The notes beneath the pieces are model-generated. The model was not told the DNA's origin. It saw only the letters and a program-made list of their open reading frames with translations, and searched no databases. 56,688 nt of DNA from Xanthomonas phaseoli pv. phaseoli (GTDB lineage Bacteria > Pseudomonadota > Gammaproteobacteria > Xanthomonadales > Xanthomonadaceae). The stretch spans positions 1 to 56,688 of the forward strand of contig CP094245.1 in the NCBI GenBank assembly GCA_022749655.1, read 5' to 3'. Positions 40,418 to 49,981 of this stretch are shown one piece after another; positions within the stretch are counted from its first letter, which is position 1; each line of letters begins with the position of its first letter. The position numbers were made by a program, and so were the translations under genes.

Positions 40418-41575
40418 GAAACTCTGAACAATCCGTCCTGATCTGCCACAATCGATCATCGACCCGAGTAGACGATTTCGATGCAGCTGATCGGCGACGC
40501 GGAGTACGACGGCAAGCGCAAGCGGACGCGGCGTGAGGTGTTTTTGGCCGAGATGGAGCAGGTCGTGCCGTGGAAGGAGCTGCTGGGGCTGATCGAGCCG
40601 CACTATCCGAAGTCGGGGCAACCGGGACGACAGCCGTATCGGCTGGAGACGATGCTGCGCATCCACTTTTTGCAGCAGTGGTATGCATTGAGCGATCCAT
40701 CGGCGGAAGAAGCCTTGTACGACACGGTGTCGATGCGCCGTTTCGCCAAGATCGGCGGGCTGGATGAGGTGCCGGACGAGACGACGATTCTCAACTTTCG
40801 CCATCTGCTGGAGCAGCACGATTTGGCGCGCAAGCTGTTCAATCGGGTGAACGCGCATCTGTCGCGCAAGGGTCAGAGCCTGCGCGGCGGGACGATTGTG
40901 GATGCCACGATTATCTCTGCGCCCAGTTCGACCAAGAACAAGGACGGTGAGCGCGATCCGGAGATGCGCCAGACCAAGAAGGGCAACCAATACTTCTTCG
41001 GGATGAAGGCGCACATTGGAGTGGATGATGAATCCGGCCTAGTGCACCACGTGGAATGCACGGCAGCCAACGTGGCGGACATCACGCAAGCGCACAAGCT
41101 GCTGCATGGCAAGGAAGACACGGTGTGTGGGGACAGCGGCTACACCGGGCTTGAGAAGCGCGATGAGATCAAGGGCAAGCGCAAGCTACGCTACCTGATC
41201 GCGGAGAAGCCCTCGAAGCTGAAGCAGATCAAGAACAAGCGCGAACTGAAGTTGGCCAAGCGCTGGGAGCACACCAAGGCCAGCCTGCGTGCGAAGGTGG
41301 AACATCCGTTTCGGGTGATCAAGCGCCAGTTTGGCTATGCCAAGGTGCGCTATCGCGGCCTGGTCAAAAACACCGCGCAGGTGCTGACGCTCTTTGCGCT
41401 GTCGAACCTGTGGCTGAAGCGGAAGCAGTTGATGCCTGCCGTTGGGAAGTTGTGCCTGTAATGGGGAGAACGCCCCGAGAATGCGCTGGAAACAGCGAAA
41501 AACCGAAGGTGTGAGCGTAGTCAGCGCTACCGATGCGGGTCGACGCATCCTCTGGCCGCATTGATCAGACCATCC
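40418..41575 (+). mobile_element. IS5-family element with 4-bp CTAA duplication
   Basis: 1158 bp with imperfect terminal repeats (GGAAACTCTGAACAATCCG and GGATGGTCTGATCAATGCG). CTAA at 40414-40417 and 41576-41579 is the YTAR-type target duplication typical of IS5. Confidence 0.92.
40481..41461 (+). CDS. IS5-family transposase
   Basis: A DDE transposase of 326 residues. It has an N-terminal helical domain ([20 protein letters not shown]) and the catalytic motifs [25 protein letters not shown] and [18 protein letters not shown], the last being the Y/R-x-x-x-E-x6-K signature of IS5. Intact, so the element may still move. Confidence 0.93.
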   Translation: MQLIGDAEYDGKRKRTRREVFLAEMEQVVPWKELLGLIEPHYPKSGQPGRQPYRLETMLRIHFLQQWYALSDPSAEEALYDTVSMRRFAKIGGLDEVPDETTILNFRHLLEQHDLARKLFNRVNAHLSRKGQSLRGGTIVDATIISAPSSTKNKDGERDPEMRQTKKGNQYFFGMKAHIGVDDESGLVHHVECTAANVADITQAHKLLHGKEDTVCGDSGYTGLEKRDEIKGKRKLRYLIAEKPSKLKQIKNKRELKLAKRWEHTKASLRAKVEHPFRVIKRQFGYAKVRYRGLVKNTAQVLTLFALSNLWLKRKQLMPAVGKLCL

Positions 41576-41682
41576 CTAAGCAGCTCGTCGGGTACCTCAT
41601 GTGTGCGTGGGCTCATGGTGTCTCCGGGTTAGGTGGCAGTCTCCTGCCTGTGGCCCGGTTACACAAAATCTAGGACACGCCC

Positions 41683-42033
41683 GAGATAGGCGGCGACAAG
41701 GATGAGCGCAATTCCGATGAACTCGCCGACTTTCAGGCCGAATAGCAGCTTGTTCTGAAGCTTGACGTGCGTCTCGTTCGCTTCCGCTTTTTCGGCAGCC
41801 GTCGCAGGTTTCTTGCTGACTTCCGACCTTTTGGCAAAGCGATATGCCGCGAGGCCGACGAAAATCATAAGCACGGCGACAGGCAGCGAGAGCGTCAGGA
41901 AGAGCTGATTTTCTAGAAACACTGGGCCGGCGAAAAGTACGGCAAACACGAGCACGCCAATCCCCAAACCCGCCACAGCTGCCGCAGCGCGGCGCAGGCT
42001 GCGCGTAACGTCATACGTGGTTGTCTCCGTCAT
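41683..42033 (-). pseudogene. Membrane protein truncated at its C-terminus by IS256
   Basis: Starts MTETTTYDVTRSLRRAAAAV and carries three membrane segments (VLVFAVLFAGPVF, LSLPVAVLMIFVGLAAY and FIGIALILVAAYLG). The last codons (RVLDFV) come from the IS256 end, so the natural end is lost. A paralogue cut at the other end lies at 38324. It follows the Fic gene by 74 bases and may have been the last gene of that operon. Confidence 0.6.
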
Positions 42034-42107
42034 GTCCTGACCTCTATTTGTTGTGTTGGGTTGTCACTGTACTGGGGCGTGATCGCAGTTACTGCGACTG
42101 CCCTGCT

Positions 42108-43036
42108 CTACCGACCGAAGTCTCGGCCGAAGTCGCTGCCCTTATCCGGGCTGGCTATTTCCTTAGCTGGCCCGTCATGCGCCTTGGCAGGCATGACCAG
42201 CGCGACATCACCTTGCGGATATCGAATCTCCACAGCCTGGCCGCGCTGGGCCTCCAGGTCGCCCACAACGCGGTAGCGATTGTGCAAGACCAGTTCCCCA
42301 GGCAGATCCGCGCGCTCTTGCACTACATAGCGCTCGGTCGCCCCCAGCACGCGCCCGGTGTAGGTCTGCCCGAGCTCGGCATAGCCAACGCTGGCGCCAG
42401 CGCCGGCGAGCGAGCGGCCAAGTTCCACCGCGCGTGCATGGTCGCGATCGGTGAGGTTATCGCGGATCAGCTGGGAAAGCCGGTCAGGGTGCTGTGATAA
42501 GCCTCGATCGAGGCGCGGGTCATGTCGTCGCGGCTGACACGATCCCAGGCAATGGCATAGCCGGCGTCGCTGGCCAGCTGACCGATGAAAGCGCGCTGCG
42601 CGCGGCCGTTGCCTTCGCGGAATGGATGCAGGGCGTTGATTTCGCCGAGATAGTGCCCTGCCCGGCTGGCGAACTCGTCGGCTCCCAGGCCTCGCAGGTT
42701 TTGTTCCCGGGCCAGCTGGCGAAACAGTTGCGCGCCGGCACCCTCGATATGTTCGGGCATGGCAAAGCGTGTCTCGCCCTTCTCAATAACGACAGACCGA
42801 ATTTCCCCAGCCCACGGATACACGTCACTGAACAGACTGCGGTGAATGCTGCGCAGGTGATCGAGGTCGTATCGACCGACGGCCGGACCCTTTTCAAGTT
42901 CGTAGGCCCGCACCGATGCGAACGCGGCTTCGATACGGTCAAGGTCGGGCTGCGTGCGCGCTCCTACCGAATTGCGCATGATCCCGGTGGTGGGATCGAC
43001 ATAGGGGTCCGAAGGGGTGTCGTATTTCGCTGCCAT
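42108..43036 (-). CDS. vbhT: Fic toxin with C-terminal KfrB-like domain (VbhT-type)
   Basis: Start at 43036 (MAAKYDTPSDPYVDPTTGIM). The Fic motif HPFREGNGRAQR is at residues 137-148, complete, with catalytic His137; the flap region (GETRFAMPEHIEGA) is also clear. Fic enzymes of the VbhT group transfer AMP from ATP to host topoisomerases and stop growth unless bound by VbhA. One C is missing near 42470 (TTTCCCAGC); with it FPQLIRDNLTDRDHARAVEL joins to a second domain, YTGRVLGATERYVVQERADL then VVGDLEAQRGQAVEIRY, a KfrB-like fold. Total about 309 residues. The Bartonella VbhT BID secretion domain is absent. The antitoxin gene is at 437-625 (and 43467). Fic identity is sure; target is inferred. 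Confidence 0.9.
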
Positions 43037-43038
43037 CG

Positions 43039-43446
43039 TCAGTCGACCGTGCGATAGCAGTCGTGATAGTTGGTCGCCGGGCACACATACCGCCTGCCGG
43101 TCGCGCCCGTGCGCAGGTCCACGCGATCGCCAGCCAGCATAGGGGCCACTCCGTTGACGACGAAGCGTCCCGTATCCGTGGTAATGACCGATCGGGGCGA
43201 ACTGCTGGTGCTGCCGGTTACAAGAGCGATCCCACGCCCGGTTGTGCCAATCCCGCCGAAACTCCCCTCCGAACCCGGATCTACGGTGACCGTTTGTACG
43301 ACACCGGCCGGCGTCGTCTTGACGATGTGCGTAGACAATTGGGTAATGGCTGCCAGGCCGCCTGTGACAGCCATAAACCCGATAACGACGCCGCCGACTT
43401 TGGCGGCCTCTTTCCAATCGAAACGCTGAGCGGTAGCGGTGGACAT
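43039..43446 (-). CDS. Small membrane-anchored protein of the korA-vbhA-fic operon (intact reading)
   Basis: A protein of 135 residues (MSTATAQRFDWKEAAKVGGV). One membrane segment at residues 15-38 (VGGVVIGFMAVTGGLAAITQ) and a periplasmic-looking domain with VITTDTGRFVVNGVAPMLAG and two Cys near the end (YVCPATNYHDCYRTVD) that could form a disulphide. It resembles small pilus- or secretion-associated plasmid proteins in layout, but I recognise no family. It sits between vbhA (20-bp gap) and fic (2-bp gap), so all three are in one transcript. Why an antitoxin and toxin should be separated by a membrane protein is unclear. Confidence 0.72.
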   Translation of the reverse strand: MSTATAQRFDWKEAAKVGGVVIGFMAVTGGLAAITQLSTHIVKTTPAGVVQTVTVDPGSEGSFGGIGTTGRGIALVTGSTSSSPRSVITTDTGRFVVNGVAPMLAGDRVDLRTGATGRRYVCPATNYHDCYRTVD

Positions 43447-43466
43447 AAGCCCTCCTAGTCGATCTT

Positions 43467-43655
43467 CTATTCGTTGCCAGCGACAAGGCGCCGGCGGATG
43501 CTCGCGATCACGTCTGCCGGCTCAAGCTCTCCGAGTGCCACCTGGTCGAGCTCTGCCCGGGTCTGGGCATCAACCTCAAGACCTTCGAGCCGCTGGGATG
43601 CGATCGCATTGGCCACAGCGCGGCGGCGATCTTCGATTTCGCGTGCGTCAAGCAT
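43467..43655 (-). CDS. vbhA: VbhA-family antitoxin (second copy)
   Basis: Identical to 437-625. In this reading the Fic partner lies directly downstream without crossing the seam. Confidence 0.88.
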   Translation of the reverse strand: MLDAREIEDRRRAVANAIASQRLEGLEVDAQTRAELDQVALGELEPADVIASIRRRLVAGNE

Positions 43656-43959
43656 GATTTTTCTCCTGTGTGGTCGTGCGGGCTTCGGCTGCAAGCGCTC
43701 GCACTTGTTTGGCCAACTCCGGTGGCATCCACTCATCTACGCGTTCCCAGTCGGACGGAAACGCGTTTGCAGCGGCCATGACACGTTGAACCATATGGCT
43801 GACGCGCTGTCGGCTGAGGCCCTTTTCCTCGGCTGCTTCGGCCTGAGACTTTCCATCGACCAGCACGCGCCGGGCGATCTGAACTGTGTCGACAGTGAGC
43901 CGTCCTAACCGTGGCTGGATGCTGTCAAATTCCGCGGCGGTCATGAGCACTTTCTGCAT
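43648..43959 (-). CDS. korA: KorA/TrfB-type repressor (second copy)
   Basis: Identical to 618-929. Confidence 0.8.
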   Translation of the reverse strand: MQKVLMTAAEFDSIQPRLGRLTVDTVQIARRVLVDGKSQAEAAEEKGLSRQRVSHMVQRVMAAANAFPSDWERVDEWMPPELAKQVRALAAEARTTTQEKNHA

Positions 43960-44041
43960 TTCTGCGATATTCCTGCGTAATTGGGGCGGGGGCGTGATGC
44001 CCCGTCTGCTGGGTTTTGTAACACTCCCAAACTCGCACAAA

Positions 44042-44059
44042 TGTCAATAGACGTCAATA
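44042..44059 (-). promoter_or_regulatory. Paired TTGAC promoter element (second copy)
   Basis: Identical to 1012-1029. Confidence 0.55.
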
Positions 44060-44083
44060 TTTACTGGTGCCCTATTGACAGCA

Positions 44084-44326
44084 CTATCGCGGGCGTAGAC
44101 CCCAGCCATCGACGCGACGACGTGCAGCCTCGGCGATTTCGCATTCCAGCTGGCGAAAGAAGGGTTTGCGCTGTTGGGTGCTGGTCACTGCAAACCCCGC
44201 TTCTAGGGCAACGCGTGCAGCATCGTTGATGCGCAACCCCTTGAGGGTGGCGTAAGCACCGGCCAAATCGCCCCGGCGCGTCGCCTCGTTCAACTGCTGG
44301 GCCAACAGGGCAATTTGGTCCGGCAT
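44084..44326 (-). CDS. Small plasmid protein of unknown function (second copy)
   Basis: Identical to 1054-1296. Confidence 0.6.
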   Translation of the reverse strand: MPDQIALLAQQLNEATRRGDLAGAYATLKGLRINDAARVALEAGFAVTSTQQRKPFFRQLECEIAEAARRRVDGWGLRPR

Positions 44327-44330
44327 GGTG

Positions 44331-44552
44331 TCATTCCTCCTGCAGACGGCGAATGGCAGCGGCCAGATGCAACGCACCGATTTGCGCCTGTGCGATCTCG
44401 GCGCGTTCCTCTGCGGTCACGCATTCTGTGCAGATGCTGCCGAGCCGCTCTTTCAGCTCGTCCAAACCGAGCGGGCTACGGCGAAGGGTTCGCAATGGCG
44501 TACTGCAACGCCGGCACTGAGTTTCGATAACGTCGGTGATGATCTTGCTCAT
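44331..44552 (-). CDS. Small cysteine-pair protein (second copy)
   Basis: Identical to 1301-1522. Confidence 0.6.
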   Translation of the reverse strand: MSKIITDVIETQCRRCSTPLRTLRRSPLGLDELKERLGSICTECVTAEERAEIAQAQIGALHLAAAIRRLQEE

Positions 44553-44713
44553 AACGCGGTCATGCTGTCGGTTGCAGCCTGTCGCAGCGTCGTGATTTGC
44601 TCGGCGATGTTATCCGTCAGCTCGCCAGCTGCCCGCAGCTGATCTTCGAGCTGCTGCAGGCCTTGCAGGTAGCCTTCTACGAAATCCGGCACCTCTTCCC
44701 TAAAATCAGGAAT

Positions 44714-46040
44714 GGGCGTGTCCTAGATTTTGTGTAACCGGGCCACAGGCAGGAGACTGCCACCTAACCCGGAGACACCATGAGCCCACGCACACATGAG
44801 GTACCCGACGAGCTGCTTAGCAGCCTGTTGGTCAACTACACCAAACCCGAGGATCTGATCGGCGAGAACGGCCTGCTCAAGCAGCTGACCAAGCGGTTGG
44901 TGGAGCGGGCGCTGGACGCGGAGATGACCGAACACCTCGGTCATGACAAGCATGAGCCGGTCGCCAACGCGGCCGGCAACACGCGCAACGGACGCAGCCG
45001 CAAGACGCTCAAGGGCGAGTTCGGCGAGCTGCCGATCGAGATTCCGCGTGATCGCCACGGCAGCTTCGCGCCACAGCTGATCCCCAAGCACCAGACCCGC
45101 TGGGCCGGCTTCGATGACAAGATCTTGTCGTTGTACGCGCGCGGCATGACCGTGCGCGAGATCCAGTCGCACCTGGAGGAGATGTACGGCACCGAGGTGT
45201 CGCCGAGTCTGATTTCCTCAGTCACCGATGCGGTCGTCGAGGAGGTCAAGGCGTGGCAGGCGCGGCCACTGGATCCGGTCTATCCGATCGTCTATCTGGA
45301 CTGCATCCACGTCAAAGTGCGCGAGGGCGCGGTGCGGGTCAAGGCGGTGTACCTGGCCATCGGCATCACCATGGGCGGCGAGAAGGAAGTGCTGGGCCTA
45401 TGGCTGGCGCAGGCCGAGGGTGCCAAGTTTTGGCTGCAAGTCGTGACGGAGCTACGCAACCGCGGGGTGCAGGACATCTTCATTGCCTGCGTCGATGGCC
45501 TGAAGGGGTTTCCCGAGGCGATCGAGGCGGTGTTCCCGCAGACCACCGTGCAGCTGTGCATCGTGCACATGGTGCGGCACAGCCTGAACTACGTCTCGTG
45601 GAAACGCCGCGCCGAGGTTGCCGCCGATCTCAAGCGCATTTACGCCTGCGCCACCGTCGAGGAGGCCGAGCAGGCACTGACCGAGTTCGAGGCCAAGTGG
45701 GACGCCCAGTACCCGCCCATCAGCCAGTCATGGCGGCGCAATTGGTCACGACTGATCCCGTTCTTCGACTACCCACCGGAGATCCGCAAGGTGATCTATA
45801 CGACCAACGCCATCGAGTCGGTCAACATGAGCCTGCGCAAGCTGACCAAGAACCGCGGCGCGTTCCCCAGCGACGAAGCCTTGATGAAACTGTTCTACCT
45901 GGCTCTGCGCAACATCACCAAGAAATGGACGCTGCCGATCCGCGACTGGAAGGCTGCGCTGAACCGCTTTACGATCCAGTTCGAGGGGACTTCCTCAGCG
46001 GTAACCCAAACCACGGTTACACAAAATTCTGCACACGCTC
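44714..46040 (+). mobile_element. Complete IS256-family element (second copy)
   Basis: As 1683-3011; same TCAGGAAT duplication. Confidence 0.93.
44780..46005 (+). CDS. IS256 transposase (second copy, 3' end shifted)
   Basis: As 1749-2975. Two bases are missing near 45988, so the frame here runs 29 codons past the natural end to 46093. Confidence 0.88.
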
Positions 46041-46559
46041 TCAGGAATGGCCTCCATCTCTCGCCCGCTTTTCCGACCAGCACCCCTGGTTGAATCTTGC
46101 AACGCTTCCCGCCAGGTCGTGTCGTCGTCGGGAATTTCTTCAGCGTCCGGCTCATAGGTGATGCCATGAGCCTGCGCCAAGGTTTCCGCCTCTGCTGACC
46201 ATTCGTCGAAATGAAGGTTCAGCGATTTGGCTTCGCCCTCAAAATCGCGGCGCAACTCCTTGAACGGGTTATCGCGCTCGTCGCCGCGAATGCCGGTAGC
46301 TGCAGCTTCCGCGAGCGATGCGCTTACCGCATCCAAGCAATTTGCCTGCAACGCCACGATGGCGAATTGGCTATGGCGGGTTGCCAATTCGATGGCCTCC
46401 GCCGACTTCCACTGACGGGAAATACGTGCAAGGCCTGCGCCGATGTAGCCGGCGAAACGTGCCTTGAAATCTTCGACCGCAGGCAGAGAAAGATTGCGTG
46501 TGTTCATGACCGAAACTCCGTGAGGCTTGCCCCGACCGTAGCCGGGGCAGGGTAGGGGA

Positions 46560-47384
46560 TTAGTGGTGCAGTCGACGCATTTCTGCGGCAAGCACCCACA
46601 GCGCACGGTTGAGCTTAATGCTCTGGTCAATGCCATTGACGGGGCGGGTGGTGGTGGGCCGACCCTTGGCGTTGCGACCGCGCAAGCCGCCACGCACCAT
46701 GTTTTCCTGCACGCGGTTGAACGTCGTCCACAGGTCCGGCTTGCGATCCTCCCAGCGCTTCGGGGTCAGCAGCTGCTGTTCGGTGATCGGGGCAGGGGCG
46801 GTGTCGTCGTCGTAGCGCAGTGCGAGGGCAGCACGCGCGAATGCGGTCTGCTCGCCTTCTGCCAGCGTCAGGCTCTGCATACCCTCACGCTGCTCGTCGG
46901 CGGCCGCAAAGCTGTCCACCACTTGGTAGGCACCTTCGATGACCTGGCTGATGACATCGCCCTTGTGGGGCACACGGATGTCGCCGACCGTATCGCCGAC
47001 GACCATGCCGTTCTGGCACACGAAACGGAAAACCCCGGCCAGCATCTGGTAGGAAGAGCTGCCGTCATGGCTGTTGAGCAGGATGATTTCGTTCGCCTCG
47101 CCGGCCTGGATCTGGTTGGCGTGACGCATGCGGATCATGTGCTTGGTGTGCTCCCGCTTGTCGGGGTTGCGGGTGCGGGTCTGCACGACCATGAACGGCG
47201 AAAACCCTTCCTTGCGCAGACCATCGAGCACGTCGATGGTTGGAATGTAGGTGTAGCGCTGCGAGCGGCTTTCGTGTGCCTCGTTGGCGAAGATCGAAGG
47301 CGCGAAGCGAGCGATCTCATCGTTGGTCAGCGGTTGGGCGGAGCGGATGCCGTGGGACTTACGGCCGAAACGACTGGCGAGCAT
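46560..47384 (-). CDS. DUF932 family protein (second copy)
   Basis: Identical to 3531-4355. Confidence 0.82.
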   Translation of the reverse strand: MLASRFGRKSHGIRSAQPLTNDEIARFAPSIFANEAHESRSQRYTYIPTIDVLDGLRKEGFSPFMVVQTRTRNPDKREHTKHMIRMRHANQIQAGEANEIILLNSHDGSSSYQMLAGVFRFVCQNGMVVGDTVGDIRVPHKGDVISQVIEGAYQVVDSFAAADEQREGMQSLTLAEGEQTAFARAALALRYDDDTAPAPITEQQLLTPKRWEDRKPDLWTTFNRVQENMVRGGLRGRNAKGRPTTTRPVNGIDQSIKLNRALWVLAAEMRRLHH

Positions 47385-47483
47385 GCTGTTTTCTCCTGCG
47401 AGTTGGTGGACCGTCCGGGGGTGGTTGCCGCCACTGACCCCGGACAGATCGGAATGTTTTAGGACTAATTTTGTCTTCCGATG

Positions 47484-47528
47484 GGACAATAATAGGACAA
47501 AAAGGGTAGGCATGTCAACATCTGTCAA
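47484..47528 (-). promoter_or_regulatory. Promoter and operator module of the DUF932 operon (second copy)
   Basis: Identical to 4455-4499. Confidence 0.7.
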
Positions 47529-47750
47529 TAGATATTCTGCGTCCGTTCATCTCCGCCGCAAGACAGATTCAGCGCACCGCTTCGCCCTTCGGGCCTGCTA
47601 GGTGGTGAGGGAGGGTTGCGGGCTTTTCGCGCCGGCGCAGCCGGTGCGATTGAGGCGACGGGCGCGCAGCGGCCGTCTCCTTCGGTAATCCCCCGCCCAT
47701 TAGCAGACGCCAGAAGTGGAATTTTCTCGCCCCTTTCCCGAGGAGGTTCC

Positions 47751-48017
47751 ATGAAGAAGTCCCGCTTTACCGACAGCCAGATCATCGCCGTGCTCAAGCA
47801 GGCCCAGGCCGGTGCGCCCGTGCCGGAGCTGTGCCGCGAGCACGGCATCAGCTCGGCCACGTTCTACAAGTGGCGCAGCAAGTTCGGCGGCATGGACGTG
47901 TCCATGGTCGCGCGCATGAAGGAGCTGGAGGAGGAGAACCGCCGGCTCAAGAAGATGTACGCCGAGGCGCAGCTCAGTACCGACCTGCTGAAGGAAGCGC
48001 TCGCAAAAAAATGGTGA
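47751..48017 (+). CDS. IS407-group OrfA, copy A (second reading)
   Basis: Identical to 4722-4988. Confidence 0.93.
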   Translation: MKKSRFTDSQIIAVLKQAQAGAPVPELCREHGISSATFYKWRSKFGGMDVSMVARMKELEEENRRLKKMYAEAQLSTDLLKEALAKKW

Positions 48018-48838
48018 GGCCATCTCAGCGACGCGAGATGGCCCAATCGGCAGTCACGAGCGGGCGTACGAACATCCGCCACGCCTGCCAGGCCTTCGCG
48101 GTGAGCGAGACCTGCTTCCGCTACCAGGCCAAGGCCAGCGAGCAGAACGCCCGGATCGCCGACTGGCTGGTCCGCCTGACGACCGCCCATCGCGACTGGG
48201 GCTTTGGCCTGTGCTACCTGTACCTGCGCAACGTGAAGGGCTTTGGCTGGAATCACAAGCGGGTCTACCGGATCTACCGCGAGCTGGAGTTGAACCTGCG
48301 GATCAAGCCGAGGAAGCGGCTGGTGCGTGAGCGGCCCGAGCCTCTGGCGGTGCCGGAGGCTATCAACCAGGTCTGGTCGATGGACTTCATGCACGACCAG
48401 TTGGCCGACGGCCGCAGCTTCCGGCTGTTCAATGTGCTCGACGACTTCAATCGCGAGGGGCTGGGGATCGAGGTGGATCTGTCGCTGCCGTCAGCCCGTG
48501 TGATCCGATCGCTGGAGCAGATCATCGAGTGGCGCGGCAAGCCCGCCGTGATCCGCTGCGACAACGGCCCTGAATACATCAGTGGCGCGTTGCTGTCCTG
48601 GGCGCAGCGGCATGGTATCCGGGTCGAGCACATCCAGCCGGGCAAGCCACAGCAGAACGCCTACGTTGAACGCTACAACCGCACCATCCGCTACGCCTGG
48701 CTCGCCCAAACCCTGTTCGACACCATCGACCAGGTGCAGGACAAAGCCACCCGCTGGCTATGGACGTACAACCACGAGCGTCCGAATATGGCGCTCGGCG
48801 GCATCACGCCTGCCATGAAGTTGGCGATGGCCGCTTAG
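48011..48838 (+). CDS. IS407-group OrfB, copy A (second reading)
   Basis: Identical to 4982-5809. Confidence 0.93.
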   Translation: MVRPSQRREMAQSAVTSGRTNIRHACQAFAVSETCFRYQAKASEQNARIADWLVRLTTAHRDWGFGLCYLYLRNVKGFGWNHKRVYRIYRELELNLRIKPRKRLVRERPEPLAVPEAINQVWSMDFMHDQLADGRSFRLFNVLDDFNREGLGIEVDLSLPSARVIRSLEQIIEWRGKPAVIRCDNGPEYISGALLSWAQRHGIRVEHIQPGKPQQNAYVERYNRTIRYAWLAQTLFDTIDQVQDKATRWLWTYNHERPNMALGGITPAMKLAMAA

Positions 48839-48964
48839 CTCCACTTCTGGCGACCGCTAAAAGTGGGGGATTACCCTTCCTCTGGCCCTGGAGCGCAGGA
48901 AGATCCTCGGCGGGGTCTGCTTGGCGGAGCCGGTCGGGCGCGGTAGGCCCGTCCTGCGCTGCGG

Positions 48965-49058
48965 CGCCGGCGCGAGCAAGGGGACCGTGGAATAAATGGG
49001 GGACCCGCGCAGCGGGGGGAACCGTTTATGCCGCGAAAGCCCCTTGCTCGCGCCGGCG
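48965..49058. repeat. Long inverted repeat (second reading)
   Basis: As 5936-6030; the loop has one G fewer. Confidence 0.7.
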
Positions 49059-49178
49059 ACGTGGTGCAGGTTCAGGGCTGATAGCGGCCGACCGGCTCTG
49101 CCGAGCCCCGACGATCGCGCGGAAGGGCCGGCAAGCCCCGTCAGGGGCGCGCAGGGGCGCCGGACGGCGACCCGGAGG

Positions 49179-49339
49179 GTGGACGCCGCCAGGCGGCCGC
49201 CACAGGGCTCACGTGGCCGTCCACGCCTGATCCACAGCCAGCGCGCAGCGCTGCCCGTCGCCGTCGGGGATAGCTCCACCTATCCCCAGGCGTCGGGGAA
49301 GCTGTGCGGTCAGGGGTGGGCGGGCCTGCCGATTGCAGG
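49179..49339. repeat. 161-bp block (second reading)
   Basis: As 6150-6310. Confidence 0.8.
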
Positions 49340-49373
49340 CCACCCTGCGACCACTGGTCTCGCACAGTCGCCG

Positions 49374-49519
49374 CAAGACAGTTGCAGCGTGCCGAACCTC
49401 GAAAGGGACGAGGTAGTGGATGAGCGATGGAAGCGCCGTTTTATCTGGCAACTTCATGTTTTCACAAAAGAAATTGGATTCTGCGAGTCATTTTTACACG
49501 TATGTCGGCTGAACCCCGG
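49374..49519. repeat. 146-bp block (second reading)
   Basis: As 6345-6490. Confidence 0.7.
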
Positions 49520-49642
49520 GATCGCCTCATTGCCGGGCAGCCCGCAGTTTGGGGCTGCGCGGTGTGGTCACGCAGGGAAGCATGGCGCCGGCACGTCCAG
49601 GGCGCCACCGGAAGGCGCTGCGGGCGCGCTAGGCGCCTTCAA

Positions 49643-49871
49643 TCACGGGGGTGTGCGCACGGGCAGTGCGAAGTCAGCGGCCAACTGTGCGGCCGCTTCC
49701 AGGGGCAGCACGTAGTACCCGCCAGCCACGACCAGCGCGGCCAGGTCGGCCGACACCGCTGCCGGCGAGCACACGAAGACATCAAGCGCGGCCACGCCGC
49801 GCACGGTGCAATAGGCAGGGCCTGACACGTCGCCCACGTGGGCGGCGAGGTGGACGCCGAAGTGCGGCTCC
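49643..49871 (-). pseudogene. 3' remnant of a gene cut by the TALE cassette (second reading)
   Basis: As 6614-6842. Confidence 0.4.
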
Positions 49872-49962
49872 GAGGGTCGGCAGGGATTCGTGTAAAAAAA
49901 CAGCCAAAAGTGAGCTAACTCATTGAGTGAGAGGTTTATTACACCCATCCCTGGCAACGCTC
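49872..49962. repeat. 91-bp transposon end left of TALE (second reading)
   Basis: As 6843-6933. Confidence 0.85.
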
Positions 49963-49981
49963 AGGTAATCCAGACTGAGCC

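Larger units (their letters stand above)
39785..41616 (-). pseudogene. IS256 transposase fragment, split by IS5
   Basis: Start at 41616 (MSPRTHEVPDELL); the frame is split by the IS5 element at 40418-41575 and resumes [20 protein letters not shown]. It runs to FWLQVVT, where copy E begins. The second and third catalytic residues are missing, so it is inactive. Confidence 0.9.
39785..41682 (-). mobile_element. Partial IS256-family element, interrupted by IS5
   Basis: The transposase-start end of the IS is present (right border GGACACGCCC at 41673-41682), but the other end is lost at IS407-group copy E after codon 219 or so. An IS5-family element sits in codon 14. Three IS families are therefore nested. 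Confidence 0.9.
44549..46507 (-). pseudogene. Gene interrupted by IS256 (second copy)
   Basis: As 1519-3478, with CCC instead of CC near 44699, which keeps the distal frame open. Confidence 0.75.
47684..48875 (+). mobile_element. IS407-group copy A (second reading)
   Basis: Same as 4655-5846, including the CTTC duplication. Confidence 0.93.

Noticed and set aside
33..43028. True large tandem duplication carrying two TALE genes
   Set aside because: Differences between copies are mainly homopolymer counts and the junction is inside one gene on a circle; assembly overlap explains everything.
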